Assembly: GCA_021186555.1 (NCBI GenBank)
Contig: JAJKFL010000011.1
Coordinates: 37,022,923 to 37,086,922 of the forward strand
Direction of reading: 5' to 3'
Source of the DNA: Reticulitermes speratus
Lineage: Eukaryota; Arthropoda; Insecta; Blattodea; Rhinotermitidae
Length of the DNA stretch: 64,000 bases
Below the pieces are notes generated by a model that saw nothing but the letters and a program-made list of their open reading frames with translations, had not been told where the DNA came from and ran no database searches. This document shows, in pieces, positions 25,310 to 36,067 of this stretch. The first letter of the stretch is position 1. Each line of letters starts with the position of its first letter. The position numbers and the translations under genes were made by a program.

Positions 25310-25603
25310 TAAGCTAAAGCAACCCCATTACAGGCCTGGACAGGCCCTTAGGGTTCCAGGAGGTTGAGGCTCCCAGATTTATAGACAATCGGCACATGAA
25401 GGTGGTAAGGTTGTCAGCCCTACGCACCGGCCGCCTTTACCCCGCATGAAATATTCCTGGTACTCATTTCTGTTAGAGACTGAGTCGACCCCAGGGCCAT
25501 AGTGCGACCGGAAGGATTATGTCAATGAAAAATTCCAGTGACACCATCGGGAATCGAACCCGCGACGTTCCGGCTTGTAGCGCAGTGCCTGAACCAACTG
25601 CCA
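25310..25603 (-). mobile_element. tRNA-derived SINE, family S3
   Basis: Near-identical to 7880-8184: left tail aagcaaccccattacaggc, right head with gaatcgaacccgcgac. Confidence 0.9.
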
Positions 25604-25758
25604 AAAGTGCTGATGTGTTGTTCGACAGTAGTGTGAAGACAAACGTGAGGACCGAAGGCACAGCGGTTGATGGCTCAGCGAACGGTGCAGACAGCAGGGA
25701 TGGCAGTGGAATGTGCACTGCAGTTTGCACATGTTAAGGTTCACTGGCCACACTGCAG

Positions 25759-26368
25759 GTCTATGGACTTTAAGGCAATTACTGCACAATGTCTATGGAC
25801 TTTAAGGCAATTACTGCACAATGTCTATGGACTTTAAGGCAATTACTGCACAATGTCTATGGACTTTAAGGCAATTACTGCACAATGTCTATGGACTTTA
25901 AGGCAATTACAGCACAATGTCTATGGACTTTAAGGCAATTACTGCACAATGTCTATGGACTTTAAGGCAATTACTGCACAATGTCTACGGACTTTAAGGC
26001 AATTACTGCACAATGTCTATGGACTTTAAGGCAATTACTGCACAATGTCTATGGACTTTAAGGCAATTACTGCACAATGTCTATGGACTTTAAGGCAATT
26101 ACTGCACAATGTCTATGGACTTTAAGGCAATTACTGCACAATGTCTATGGACTTTAAGGCAATTACTGCACAATGTCTATGGACTTTAAGGCAATTACTG
26201 CACAATGTCTATGGACTTTAAGGCAATTACTGCACAATGTCTATGGACTTTAAGGCAATTACTGCACAATGTCTATGGACTTTAAGGCAATTACTGCACA
26301 ATGTCTATGGACTTTAAGGCAATTACTGCACAATGTCTATGGACTTTAAGGCAATTACTGCACAATGT
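25759..26368. repeat. Minisatellite L, 32-bp unit, 19 copies
   Basis: Unit gtctatggactttaaggcaa plus ttactgcacaat. Almost invariant (one acgg, one acagc), so probably a recent expansion. Confidence 0.98.
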
Positions 26369-26501
26369 CCACAGACCGAAGGTGAACCAGCTGACAGCCA
26401 GACAAAAGGCACACGGTCCGCTCCCTATCATGTGTCGGTCAATGACACACCACTATCACTACGTCATGCTGATAGTTTCATGGCAACTCGGTCTGCCTTT
26501 G

Positions 26502-26717
26502 TTGGTGCCACTATCAATTGACACCATGTTGGTGCCACTACCAACTGACACCATGTTGATGCCACTACCAACTGACACCATGTTGGTGCCACTACCAATT
26601 GACACCATGTTGGTGCCACCACCAATTGACACCATGTTGGTACCACTACCAATTGACACCATGTTGGTGCCACTACCAATTGACACCATGTTGGTGCTAC
26701 TACCAATTGACACCATG
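26502..26717. repeat. Minisatellite M, 27-bp unit, 8 copies
   Basis: Unit ttggtgccactaccaattga plus caccatg; exactly 8 units. 27 is divisible by 3, hence the short open frames. Confidence 0.97.
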
Positions 26718-26944
26718 CAGCCGTTCTTGGTGAAGAACTGCTGCATCTCATGGAACCCAAATGCTCATTACCCTGTCAACAACAGCCTACCAAAAAATGT
26801 ATTTTTATAAAATTGTCTTATTTCTATAAGCTACTTATACGTCATATCTAACCAATTCCATTAGGCAAAGTTATTGTTTAGAAGCTGACAGTTGTTTGTC
26901 TAATCAAAAATATGCGCCTTTTATAAAACACAAATCACAACAGC

Positions 26945-27040
26945 TATCACTGGCCATTATTCTGAGCCAGTTAAACTCACTTCGCAATATCCCACCCTAT
27001 TTCTTAAAGATCTGCATTAATATTATCCACTACATGAAAA
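26945..27040 (-). mobile_element. RTE-like retrotransposon fragment (short)
   Basis: Matches the 8213-8660 copy in order: ctgagcca, atcccac, tttcttaaagatc, attaatattatcc. Confidence 0.5.
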
Positions 27041-27448
27041 GCCAACTTAAGTGCTGTAAAGCTGCGGCTGTATTGGCCGTGCTGTAGTGCAGCGATCCGC
27101 GAGTCCTTCAGAAGACAGAAGAAAGTCACATGCAGGCTACAGAAATTAAATTCGTGACAGGAATCAAGAGATGCATTTTGCGTGGTCAAATGTCAGCGCA
27201 ATGCAATACAGCAGTTAAATATACTGTTTTAGATAGAATTAGAGGCAGTGAAGATAACTGGACGGAACAGAGCAAACGGATGGAGGTCAGGCCTCCGGTA
27301 CGTTCCTAAGGGAACAAACAGCACAGGTAGACCGCGTAAAGGATGGAAATGAAGCCTGAACACGTCGAACGGCATAAGTCCTAAGACGATGAAAAACATT
27401 GTCATCCTTACAGGCCAGTGTATGTGTAACGCCACTGTCCACATGCTT

Positions 27449-27703
27449 GTTAGCTGTTACTGTAAGCACAGCAGTGCTACTGTGCTGCCACGTGACATTG
27501 TTAGCTGTTACTGTAAGCACAGCAGTGCTACTGTGCTGCCACGTGACATTGTTAGTTGTTACTGTAAGCACAGCAGTGCTACTGTGCTGCCACGTGACAT
27601 TGTTAGCTGTTACTGTAAGCACAGCAGTGCTACTGTGCTGCCACGTGACATTGTTAGCTGTTACTGTAAGCAGAGCAGTGCTACTGTGCTGCCACGTGAC
27701 AGT
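27449..27703. repeat. Minisatellite N, 51-bp unit, 5 copies
   Basis: Unit contains gttagctgttactgtaagca, cagcagtgctactgtgctgc and cacgtgacatt. Confidence 0.97.
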
Positions 27704-27933
27704 GCTTTGTTCAGTGCAGCGACTAACGAGATATGCTCAATATGGACGTGGGGCAACCTGTGTTTGGTATGGCGTACTGTGGGCCGTAGGGGGTTGGTAC
27801 AACGTGTGGGGAAAGGCAGACATACACTGCGGCCAGGTACACAGAGACGTCACTGCAGTCACGATAAAGATGTTACAGAAAGCTTCACGTGACTTTCTGT
27901 CTAACTAGTGAGGTTGGAAACTATAAGAAGATT

Positions 27934-28745
27934 GCAAGATGGCGCACTCCGTGACTTGGTACAGGACAGAGTAACAGGAGTGCAAGACAGTGCACTCCGT
28001 GACTTGGTACATGACAGAGTAACAGGACTGCAAGACGGTGCATTCCGTGACTTGGTACAGGATAGAGTAACAGGACTGCAAGATGGTGCACTCCGTGACT
28101 TGGTACATGACAGAGTAACAGGACTGCAAGACGGTGCATTCCGTGACTTGGTACAGGATAGAGTAACAGGACTGCAAGATGGTGCACTCCGTAACTTGGT
28201 ACAGGACAGAGTAACAGGAGTGCAAGACAGTGCACTCCGTGACTTGGTACATGACAGAGTAACAGGACTGCAAGACGGTGCATTCCGTGACTTGGTACAG
28301 GATAGAGTAACAGGACTGCAAGATGGTGCACTCCGTGACTTGGTACAGGACAGAGTAACAGGAGTGCAAGGCGGTACATTCCGTGACTTGGTACAGGACA
28401 GAGTAACAGGACTGCAAGATGACACACTCCGTGACTTGGTACAGGACAGAGTAACAGGACTGCAAGATGACACACTCCGTGACTTGGTACAGGACAGAGT
28501 AACGGGACTGCAAGATGACACACTCCGTGACTTGATACAGGACAGAGTAACAGGACTGCAAGATGACACACTCCGTGACTTGGTACAGGACAGAGTAACG
28601 GGACTGCAAGATGACACACTCCGTGACTTGGTACACGCCAGAGTAACAGGACTGCAAGATGGTGCATTCCGTGACTTGGTACAGGACAGAGTAACAGGAC
28701 TGCAAGATGGTGCATTCCGTGACTTGGTACAGGACAGAGTAACAA
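27934..28745. repeat. Minisatellite O, 48-bp unit, 17 copies
   Basis: Unit contains ctccgtgacttggtacagga, cagagtaacaggact and gcaagatggtgca. One plus frame reads a 16-residue repeat of type LQDGALRDLVQDRVTG for 285 codons. Two or three other frames are equally open, and no start context, intron or homolog is visible. A decayed hammerhead-like end (about 28812-28838) lies 67 bp to the right. Confidence 0.97.
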
Positions 28746-29798
28746 TCGTTAATCGACTACAGTAAAAGTAAGTTTCGTACTGCACACTGTACGACGCTTA
28801 CATAATGTACGCGACGTTTCGGTATTGTCCTTACGCCAAGTAACAACGTTCGTTCCGGTAACATGACGAGCACTCTAAATGTGCGGCCACGATAACATCA
28901 AGACAGGCGAGCACGAAAGTTGGATGGTGCTGGCTCAGGATCGTGTCCAATGGTGTGTTTTGGTATCAGCGACCTTAAACTTTGGGGTAAGAGTGTTTGT
29001 GTGACAGTCGTCGCACAACAACAACAACAGCACTTGTTCTGGCAACACCACAGCAGCTGTCAGTGCTCACCGCAGTGCAACACCCACACAGGATGCAGCA
29101 GCAATATCCGAAAGGTCAACGGTACATCGCTGCCGGCCGGCAGGCACGTCGATACGGTACGTGCAGTGATCGCTCATAATGCGGCTCGGCGACTTCGACT
29201 GCAAGGACACCAGTCAGACCGACTGACTGCGAGGCCCGGCCAACCTCCCTCCTGCACAATGGATACCAGGCAATTGTCAGGCAGTGAAGTGGTCGAAACG
29301 TGAAGCACGCCACTGAAATTCATGTACTGATAAGTTCAGAAAGTATAGAGCTTTACCTCTACGCCCCTCCACACCCAAGTTCACACTGCGAGTTTAGGCA
29401 CAGAACAAAACGTAACTGCCAACGACTACACACACGAAACACAAGTCCTTTAAGAACACAGCGATAGCATAGTGCAGTCCCATTCAACTCAATAATAATA
29501 ATAATAAGCGAAGGGCCTGAAAACCTACTCTGGAGAAGCAGGCAGCAGGTTCCTCCGAAATGATGGTACCTATCTACAAAACTACACGGCGTCACACCTA
29601 GACGACTGTAACCGTAACACTTTGCTCAGTACAATATGTTGCTGCGGCGGGTCTGAGAGCCTGTCAGGCGAGATGAGGTACGCGGGCCGGTGTTTGCCCA
29701 CTCACTTCTTCGTCTGTCGACGAGCAGTTCTGCTGTCACTGTCACACGATCTGTCCTCACACAGTCGGCATTGCACACAGAGCCTTTATACGCGATTC
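28746..29798. other. Mostly unassigned sequence
   Basis: Contains a T2-type PLE terminus (about 29515-29600, minus), an (aat)n run near 29490, and otherwise nothing recognisable. Confidence 0.35.
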
Positions 29799-29971
29799 CA
29801 GTCTCACGGGACGTGATGCTGTGTTACTGGGTGAGTATTTATCGACGTTTCGAAAGAACAGTGTCTTTCTCGTCACCGTCAGGCAACTGCTTTACCTGAA
29901 AGTATCACAATTCTTCGAAACGGCGGGAGCTACTTGCCCAGTGACATGGCGTCATACCCCACAAGACTGGG
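29799..29971. mobile_element. PLE-type inverted-repeat element, signature T2
   Basis: Imperfect arms of about 40 bp (ccagtctcacgggacgtgat against the inverse of atggcgtcataccccac-aagactgg) enclose a hammerhead-like motif on the minus strand (29843-29884: CTGACGGT, GAAAG/CTTTC, GAAACGTC). The core has a G where hammerheads need A. Confidence 0.55.
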
Positions 29972-30032
29972 ATCTGTACTGCCTCTACTTAACTCTTCAA
30001 TAGCTAAAGCTAAAAATGAATTATATATAAAG

Positions 30033-31522
30033 ATTCAGTCCGTACCGCGCAGTAAACACATTCCGTCTCAGTTATACAAACCAGGCAGTTAATGTTGTAC
30101 AGTGAAATAATCGCTGTTTGTTCTGAGATCCACACAAAACACATAAATACAGTCCGTACCGCGCAGTAAACACACTCCGTCTCAGTTATACAAACCAGTC
30201 AGTTAATGCTGTACAGTGAAATAATCGCTGTTTGTTCTGAGATCCACACAAAACACATAAATACAGTCCGTACCGCGCAGTAAACACACTCCGTCTCAGT
30301 TATACAAACCAGTCAGTTAATGTTGTACAGTGAAATAATCGCTGTTTGTTCTGAGATCCACACAAAACACATAAATACAGTCCGTACCGCGCAGTAAACA
30401 CACTCCGTCTGTTATACAAACCAGTCAGTTAATGTTGTACAGTGAAATAATCGCTGTTTGTTCTGAGATCCACACAAAACACATAAATACAGTCCGTACC
30501 GCGCAGTAAACACACTCCGTCTCAGTTATACAAACCAGTCAGTTAATGTTGTACAGTGAAATAATCGCTGTTTGTTCTCAGATCCACACAAAACACATAA
30601 ATACAGTCCGTACCGCGCAGTAAACACACTCCGTCTCAGTTATACAAACCAGTCAGTTAATGTTGTACAGTGAAATAATCGCTGTTTGTTCTCAGATCCA
30701 CACAAAACACATAAATACAGTCCGTACCGCGCAGTAAACACACTCCGTCTCAGTTATACAAACCAGTCAGTTAATGTTGTACAGTGAAATAATCGCTGTT
30801 TGTTCTCAGATCCACACAAAACACATAAATACAGTCCGTACCGCGCAGTAAACACACTCCGTCTCAGTTATACAAACCAGTCAGTTAATGTTGTACAGTG
30901 AAATAATCGCTGTTTGTTCTCAGATCCACACAAAAACACATAAATACAGTCCGTACCGCGCAGTAAACACACTCCGTCTCAGTTATACAAACCAGTCAGT
31001 TAATGTTGTACAGTGAAATAATCGCTGTTTGTTCTCAGATCCACACAAAACACATAAATACAGTCCGTACCGCGCAGTAAACACACTCCGTCTCAGTTAT
31101 ACAAACCAGTCAGTTAATGTTGTACAGTGAAATAATCGCTGTTTGTTCTGAGATCCACACAAAACACATAAATACAGTCCGTACCGCGCAGTAAACACAC
31201 TCCGTCTCAGTTATACAAACCAGTCAGTTAATGTTGTACAGTGAAATAATAGCTGTTTGTTCTGAGATCCACACAAAACACATAAATTCAGTCCGTACCG
31301 CGCAGTAAACACACTCCGTCTCAGTTATACAAACCAGTCAGTTAATGCTGTACAGTGAAATAATCGCTGTTTGTTCTGAGATCCACACAAAACACATAAA
31401 TACAGTCCGTACCGCGCAGTAAACACACTCCGTCTCAGTTATACAAACCAGTCAGTTAATGTTGTACAGTGAAATAATCGCCCTGTTTGTTCTGAGATCC
31501 ACACAAAACACATAAATACACT
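30033..31522 (+). repeat. E element array, 114-bp unit, about 13 copies
   Basis: Same unit as at 21.8 kb. A run of copies with ttctcagatcc (instead of ttctgagatcc) fills the middle (about 30570-31045). The 3' flank to about 31605 is ctgtgtgggcagaacgtag... then ccactgggctttagagggtt. Confidence 0.98.
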
Positions 31523-31662
31523 GTGTGGGCAGAACGTAGAATTTGTGAATGTTAAACTTGGTGGTACATATAGTAACCACTGGGCTTTAGAGGGTTATGC
31601 ATAACGCCACGAAAATGTATGTGCGAGTGGAGAGACAGCTCCACTCATTAGTAATTTGTCTT

Positions 31663-31850
31663 ACTAGACGGAGGTGAGGGATAGGTTTCACCACCTGGTC
31701 ACTTTGCCCCCAAGGACCCACTTAATAAGACGCTCGGTAAACACCCCAAGGCGGTACGGACGCAGCAGCGAATATATATCTAATTACATATGACCGGTCG
31801 TCTAAGCTAATACAGTCACTACACTGACTGAGCTATACCGGCTCCACATA
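31663..31850 (-). mobile_element. tRNA-derived SINE, family S1 (diverged)
   Basis: cactttgcccccaaggaccc body, right-hand head actgactgagctataccggc (minus: A-box). Confidence 0.65.
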
Positions 31851-31965
31851 CGTTACTTTAAATACAGAAGTACTGACTTTTAAAAGCAAACGCAGTCGTT
31901 TCTCAAACCAAACCGCAAAGCGTACCGTGAAGTCAGCAGTCCGTAGCAGAGCGGAAGCCAGTGGA

Positions 31966-32042
31966 TCGCCGTGAGCGGACGACAACTTCTCCGGCACGGC
32001 CATGCGACGTGTAGCCTACACTGCAGCTTGCAGGCGTTGGCG
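31966..32042. repeat. Dispersed repeat X (copy 3 of 3)
   Basis: gccgtgagcggacgacaact...ctgcagcttgcaggcg. Confidence 0.6.
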
Positions 32043-32257
32043 TGCTGGTGCTGCGCAGTGACGAGATTCAGACGGTGCGCAGATCAAACTTAGGCGCGTA
32101 AATGTAGCACTGCACACGGCGACAGACAGACATGACGACGGTACTACGACATCAGGCCAGTTGAAACCGCCTGGCGGATTTCGTTGAAATTTGATACCAA
32201 CGTCATGCCACTGCATTAGCTGCACAGTCGGCAGCGAAGAGCAAAGTAACTGGACAC

Positions 32258-32434
32258 TTGCAGCACAGTCCTTGAGAAGCTAACAGGTCCTCAGCTAGTC
32301 AAGAAATCCCCCGCGTTTTATGTAACCTGTAGGTTCATTACCGCATTCACAACAGCCCGCCACCTGTCCCTATCCTCAGCCAGATTAATCTGGTCAATGC
32401 CCTCCTATCCTGTTTCTGTAAGACCCAATTTAAT
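32258..32434 (-). mobile_element. RTE-like retrotransposon fragment, interrupted at 32434
   Basis: Colinear with 8270-8420 (tccttgagaagctaacagg, gctagtcaagaaatcccccg, ttcattaccgcattcac). The match stops at ccaatttaat, and a short continuation (gttttaatattatacccc) appears at 33704 after the PLE insertion and minisatellite P. Confidence 0.75.
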
Positions 32435-33371
32435 CTTTAGTTTTTCAACCAACGAACGCACACTTTATTGTCGTATTTGTGTTCACTACACCGTACACAT
32501 GTTTCGGCCGTAACTCGGCCATTCAGTCACAGCCACACAACACTAGGACACGCACCTCAACCTGCTACATGACCAGCTGCCAGCAGTTTTAACAGTCTTA
32601 ACTATTTAAATAACAATGTTGTTTGTCCCTGTCGCTCCAACGTGGAGCATAGGGGCCTCCTTTTGGAGGTTTCTATGGTCATGTGCGTTGATGTAGTGAG
32701 TGACCAGCCCACTGACAGCACTAGTTCTACTCAATCCTCATGTGACTGCCAGAGCCATCTGGCAGGCAGTAAGGAGACTTGGGTGAGAAATGGCCGCTGA
32801 ATTTTGCTTACGTATACAACTACTAGTTCTATTCATGTCCGTAAGGTTCTTTTACATGCCGTAAATCTACGACATGGGACCGACGGCTTTACTTCCCCTC
32901 CGAAGGAAGTTGTGCTCCGGATTTTTATCACCCTTAAAAATCCATCGACCTCGGTCGGGATCGAACCCGCGAACCTTGGGTCCAGTGGCGAGCACGCTAA
33001 CCACTAGTCCACCGAGGGCGACTTAATAACAATAGTTTTAATAATTCTGACGATTCCAACAGACACCCACGACGTTGCCCTAAATCACAAACTGCAGTGC
33101 TGCACTATACACTTCGGACACGGACGGACGCTATATACATCGGAACAATTCAAGAAACAACTTGAAATAATTTTATACACTCGTGACTCTCAGTGTAAAT
33201 ATTAGCATTGAACGTAATAACAGTTAAGTGACAGTGCCACATGGACAGTGAACAGTGAAGTGTACTTAACAAGGTGCCGTGATGATGGCAGAGTTACGGC
33301 CGAAACATGTGTAGGGTGAATTGAACAAAACACGACAATAAACAGTGCATTTGTTGGTTGAAAAACTAAAG
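32435..33371. mobile_element. PLE-type inverted-repeat element, signature T1, with a nested SINE
   Basis: Left arm ctttagtttttcaaccaacg, right arm inverse (ttggttgaaaaactaaag, ending 33371). Each arm contains a degraded hammerhead motif facing the centre: 32498-32533 (minus) and 33277-33318 (plus), both with GGCC-type stem II and CGAAACATGTGTA. SINE S4 is inserted between them. Confidence 0.7.
32635..33022 (-). mobile_element. tRNA-derived SINE, family S4
   Basis: Head on the right: minus strand ctcggtggactagtggttag with B-box gggttcgatcccgaccgag. Body with gccgtaaatctacgacatg and cttcccctccgaaggaagt. Flanks carry similar ttaa-taacaat sequences, a probable target duplication. Confidence 0.88.
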
Positions 33372-33378
33372 ATTAACG

Positions 33379-33700
33379 TTAAGATGCACGGTGAACACAA
33401 CGTGACATTAAGATGCACGGTGAACACAACGTGACATTAAGATGCACGGTGAACACAACGTGACATTAAGATGCACGGTGAACACAACGTGACATTAAGA
33501 TGCACGGTGAACACAACGTGACATTAAGATGCACGGTGAACACAACGTGACATTAAGATGCACGGTGAACACAACGTGACATTAAGATGCACGGTGAACA
33601 CAACGTGACATTAAGATGCACGGTGAACACAACGTGACATTAAGATGCACGGTGAACACAACGTGACATTAAGATGCACGGTGAACACAACGTGACATTA
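33379..33700. repeat. Minisatellite P, 29-bp unit, 11 copies
   Basis: Unit attaagatgcacggtgaaca plus caacgtgac, almost invariant. It starts at the outer end of the PLE element above and stops where RTE sequence resumes (33703). Confidence 0.97.
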
Positions 33701-33829
33701 CCCGTTTTAATATTATACCCCCACTACGTGTATGTCGTCTATCTTTCATGGTTGTCCAAACAAGTCACAGAACGACAGCAAATGCTGCAGCCTTCTGCGT
33801 CATAACGTCGTGCAGTCCGCTAGGTGGGT

Positions 33830-33870
33830 ACCGACGTTTCACAGGAACACATTGCCTCCATCTTCAGAAT
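33830..33870 (-). ncRNA. Hammerhead-like motif, degenerate
   Basis: Minus strand: CTGAAGAT, GGAGG...TTCC, GAAACGTC. Stem I is lost. It lies 130 bp right of minisatellite P. Confidence 0.4.
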
Positions 33871-34085
33871 ACAACGCGAGACTCCTATTGCAATCTTCTG
33901 GAATATGCCACCGTGAAATCTGGCAGACAGCTACCAACCCTTCGATCTAACACACAGCCCCTTTTTCAGAGCAGAACAACGCGGCAGCTGGTTCCTCCGA
34001 AACGGCGAAGGTTGGTTCCTCCGAAATGGCGGCAACCATTCACACCCGACATACGGTCAGTCCATAAGACCACAGCACACGAGAA

Positions 34086-34372
34086 CGGTAAGGTAAAGGT
34101 CACCCTAGAACAGGCCATGAAGGCCCAGAGGGGGATTAGAGGTATAGCTGTACTCTTTCTTTAACCTCGGCGCTAGATAGGGGTGGGTGGTCAACGCCAC
34201 GCCCTGGCCGCTTTACCCCCGGGAATGACCCGGTACCCATTATATAGGAGGCTGGGTGGGCCCCAGGGCCGGTCTGGACGGGTGCTGAAAATCTCGTCCC
34301 CACCGGGATTCGATTCCCGGACCGTCCAGCTGGTAGCGAGTCGCTATACCGACTGAGCTATCGCGACCCACA
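34086..34372 (-). mobile_element. tRNA-derived SINE, family S1 (full length)
   Basis: Tail ggtaaggtaaaggtcaccct at left. Head at right reads on the minus strand gcgatagctcagtcggtata and B-box gggaatcgaatcccgg. Flanks cacacgagaacgg/cacacgaagacgg look like a slightly diverged target duplication. Confidence 0.92.
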
Positions 34373-34506
34373 CACGAAGACGGATATCTGTGATTTATCA
34401 AAAAAACGCAGGCATAAGTACGTGTGCAAGGTCTAACGGCAGTTCACAGTTCCGTATGTGCACCTGCATGCTACACGACCTTTCCTGTAGAAATCACGAT
34501 AGCAAC

Positions 34507-34860
34507 TTCACTGTCTATTAAACCAACCAAATGCACATTCACTGCCAATTATTTAATAGTAATTACACATTTCCCCTACATGTGTTTCGATCTATACAGA
34601 CCATCGTCAGGGGCTCAAACTACACTGTATTCACGTCCGCAGTTCGTTGTGTCAGCACGTCCATTGTTGTTCAGTTCTACATGTCGGTTGAGGTCGATGT
34701 ATAAAAACACTTTCTAAAATCACCAGTTTAAAGTACATTGCGTCGTATATATAAAAAATAGTATATAAGACTTTGAAGGCTCGTCAATGATGAATAATTT
34801 GTAATTACTACCAAATAATTGATAGTAAATGTGCATTTAGTTGGTTTAATAAACAATGAA
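34507..34860. mobile_element. PLE-type inverted-repeat element, signature T1
   Basis: 60-bp arms (34507-34566 and 34801-34860) share attaaaccaacc-aaatgcacatt in inverse orientation. A hammerhead-like motif lies just inside the left arm. Confidence 0.75.
34573..34613 (-). ncRNA. Hammerhead-like ribozyme motif, well preserved
   Basis: Minus strand: stem I CCC/GGG, core CTGACGAT, stem II GGTCT/AGATC (one G.U) with a 4-nt loop, GAA, stem III ACA-CA-TGT (3 bp), cleavage-position A. All catalytic-core bases are present except for the extra T before stem II. Confidence 0.65.
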
Positions 34861-35154
34861 TGTAAAAAATGCACAGTGAAGGTCATACAAAGTTTACGCT
34901 AGCAACTATTTAGCTTCATCCCTTCAAACTTCACGCTCTGTCACAACAGGACAGCACGCCACTGACCGCTCTATGTAACGTATCGATCTGAGTCCCAGAG
35001 GCTGCAAATCGCTCCATTATCAACTACAGGCTGCGAGCAGCATCCACTGCGAGAGCCGATAGCACGACTGGCGTTGACTGTGCCACGTAACGGGCAGACT
35101 TCACAGCAACACACACGACAGTTGACAGATAAAATAATGATTGCTGCCTACTGA

Positions 35155-35442
35155 GGGCCGTGCCATGGCTCAGGCGGTTAGTCGCCGGCCTTCCACTGCG
35201 GAGGCCCGGGTTCGATCCCGGGTCAGTCCATGTGGGGTTTGTGGTGGACAAAGTGGCACTGGGACAGGTTTTTCTCCGAGTTGTCGGTTTTCCCCTGACA
35301 ATTTCATTCCAATGGTGCTCCATTACTTGTAAAACTTGGTAATAAAACTGCTCATCTTCATCACAGGGTTGCACAAAAAGCCTTAAGGCTGTGGGTGCGT
35401 CCGTAGCATCTGCTGCGGGGCTCTTCACCATGTAAAAAAAAA
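35155..35442 (+). mobile_element. tRNA-derived SINE, family S2, with perfect target duplication
   Basis: A-box tggctcaggcggttagtcgc, B-box gggttcgatcccggg. Body gtggcactgggacaggtttt; the 3' end is a short A-run. The 11-bp sequence ctgcctactga flanks it on both sides (35144-35154, 35443-35453). Probably a relatively recent insertion. Confidence 0.95.
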
Positions 35443-35822
35443 CTGCCTACTGACAAACGCACTGAACAAAGATCAACGACGGAACTTAAAATACGTATGT
35501 GAAAACAGAAGAAACACTTTTATTGGTTCCATCTTACGCCGCTAGCGCTAGGCGCGTTCCAGCACTGAAGTCACATTTGTCATGAAGGACAATGGACTGT
35601 GAAGGCCTTTGCTGTCACCAACAGCACTCACTGCCGCTGACGAATAGTCACAAACGCTACGAAGAACTTTCTTGCCTTTGAAAGACGAAAAAAAATCTTC
35701 GGTGTTTCAAGATACGACTGAACCGCAAATTGTACGTCAAACGTCACGCCGACAAGTTGATTGTTGGCGATCTTTTTTTGCGGGTGTTAAAATGTTTTAG
35801 CTGCTTGAGTGAGGGAAGGGCG

Positions 35823-35872
35823 AACAGCGCCGAGGTGACCCACCTATGTGTACCGAAATGTAAGACGTTAGA
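35823..35872. repeat. Isolated monomer of minisatellite Q
   Basis: acagcgccgaggtgacccac-ctatgtgtaccgaaatg stands alone about 190 bp left of the array. Confidence 0.9.
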
Positions 35873-36067
35873 TGGTGAGAGTGTGAAAATCGTAGGTGAT
35901 TTTGACATGGCCGTCATTTTGGCGGATTTTAAGATTTTTCGATGATTCTTTTTGTAGCTTGTAGGCATATTCCTTACCTTTCAAACTATGTATCGTTCAC
36001 TGCTGTAGTCCAAGTAGGCGCGGAGCACTGTGAAGAAACGTAGGTAACGCGAAAGTCTGACACCGCG

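Noticed and set aside
28805..28842. gcgacgtttcggtattgtcc as a hammerhead
   Set aside because: The GAAACGTC part is present on the minus strand but the CTGANGA core is lost; kept only as a PLE trace in the adjacency finding.
35155..35230. tRNA gene candidate with a good T-arm
   Set aside because: No closed acceptor stem, flanked by a SINE body, A-run and target duplication.
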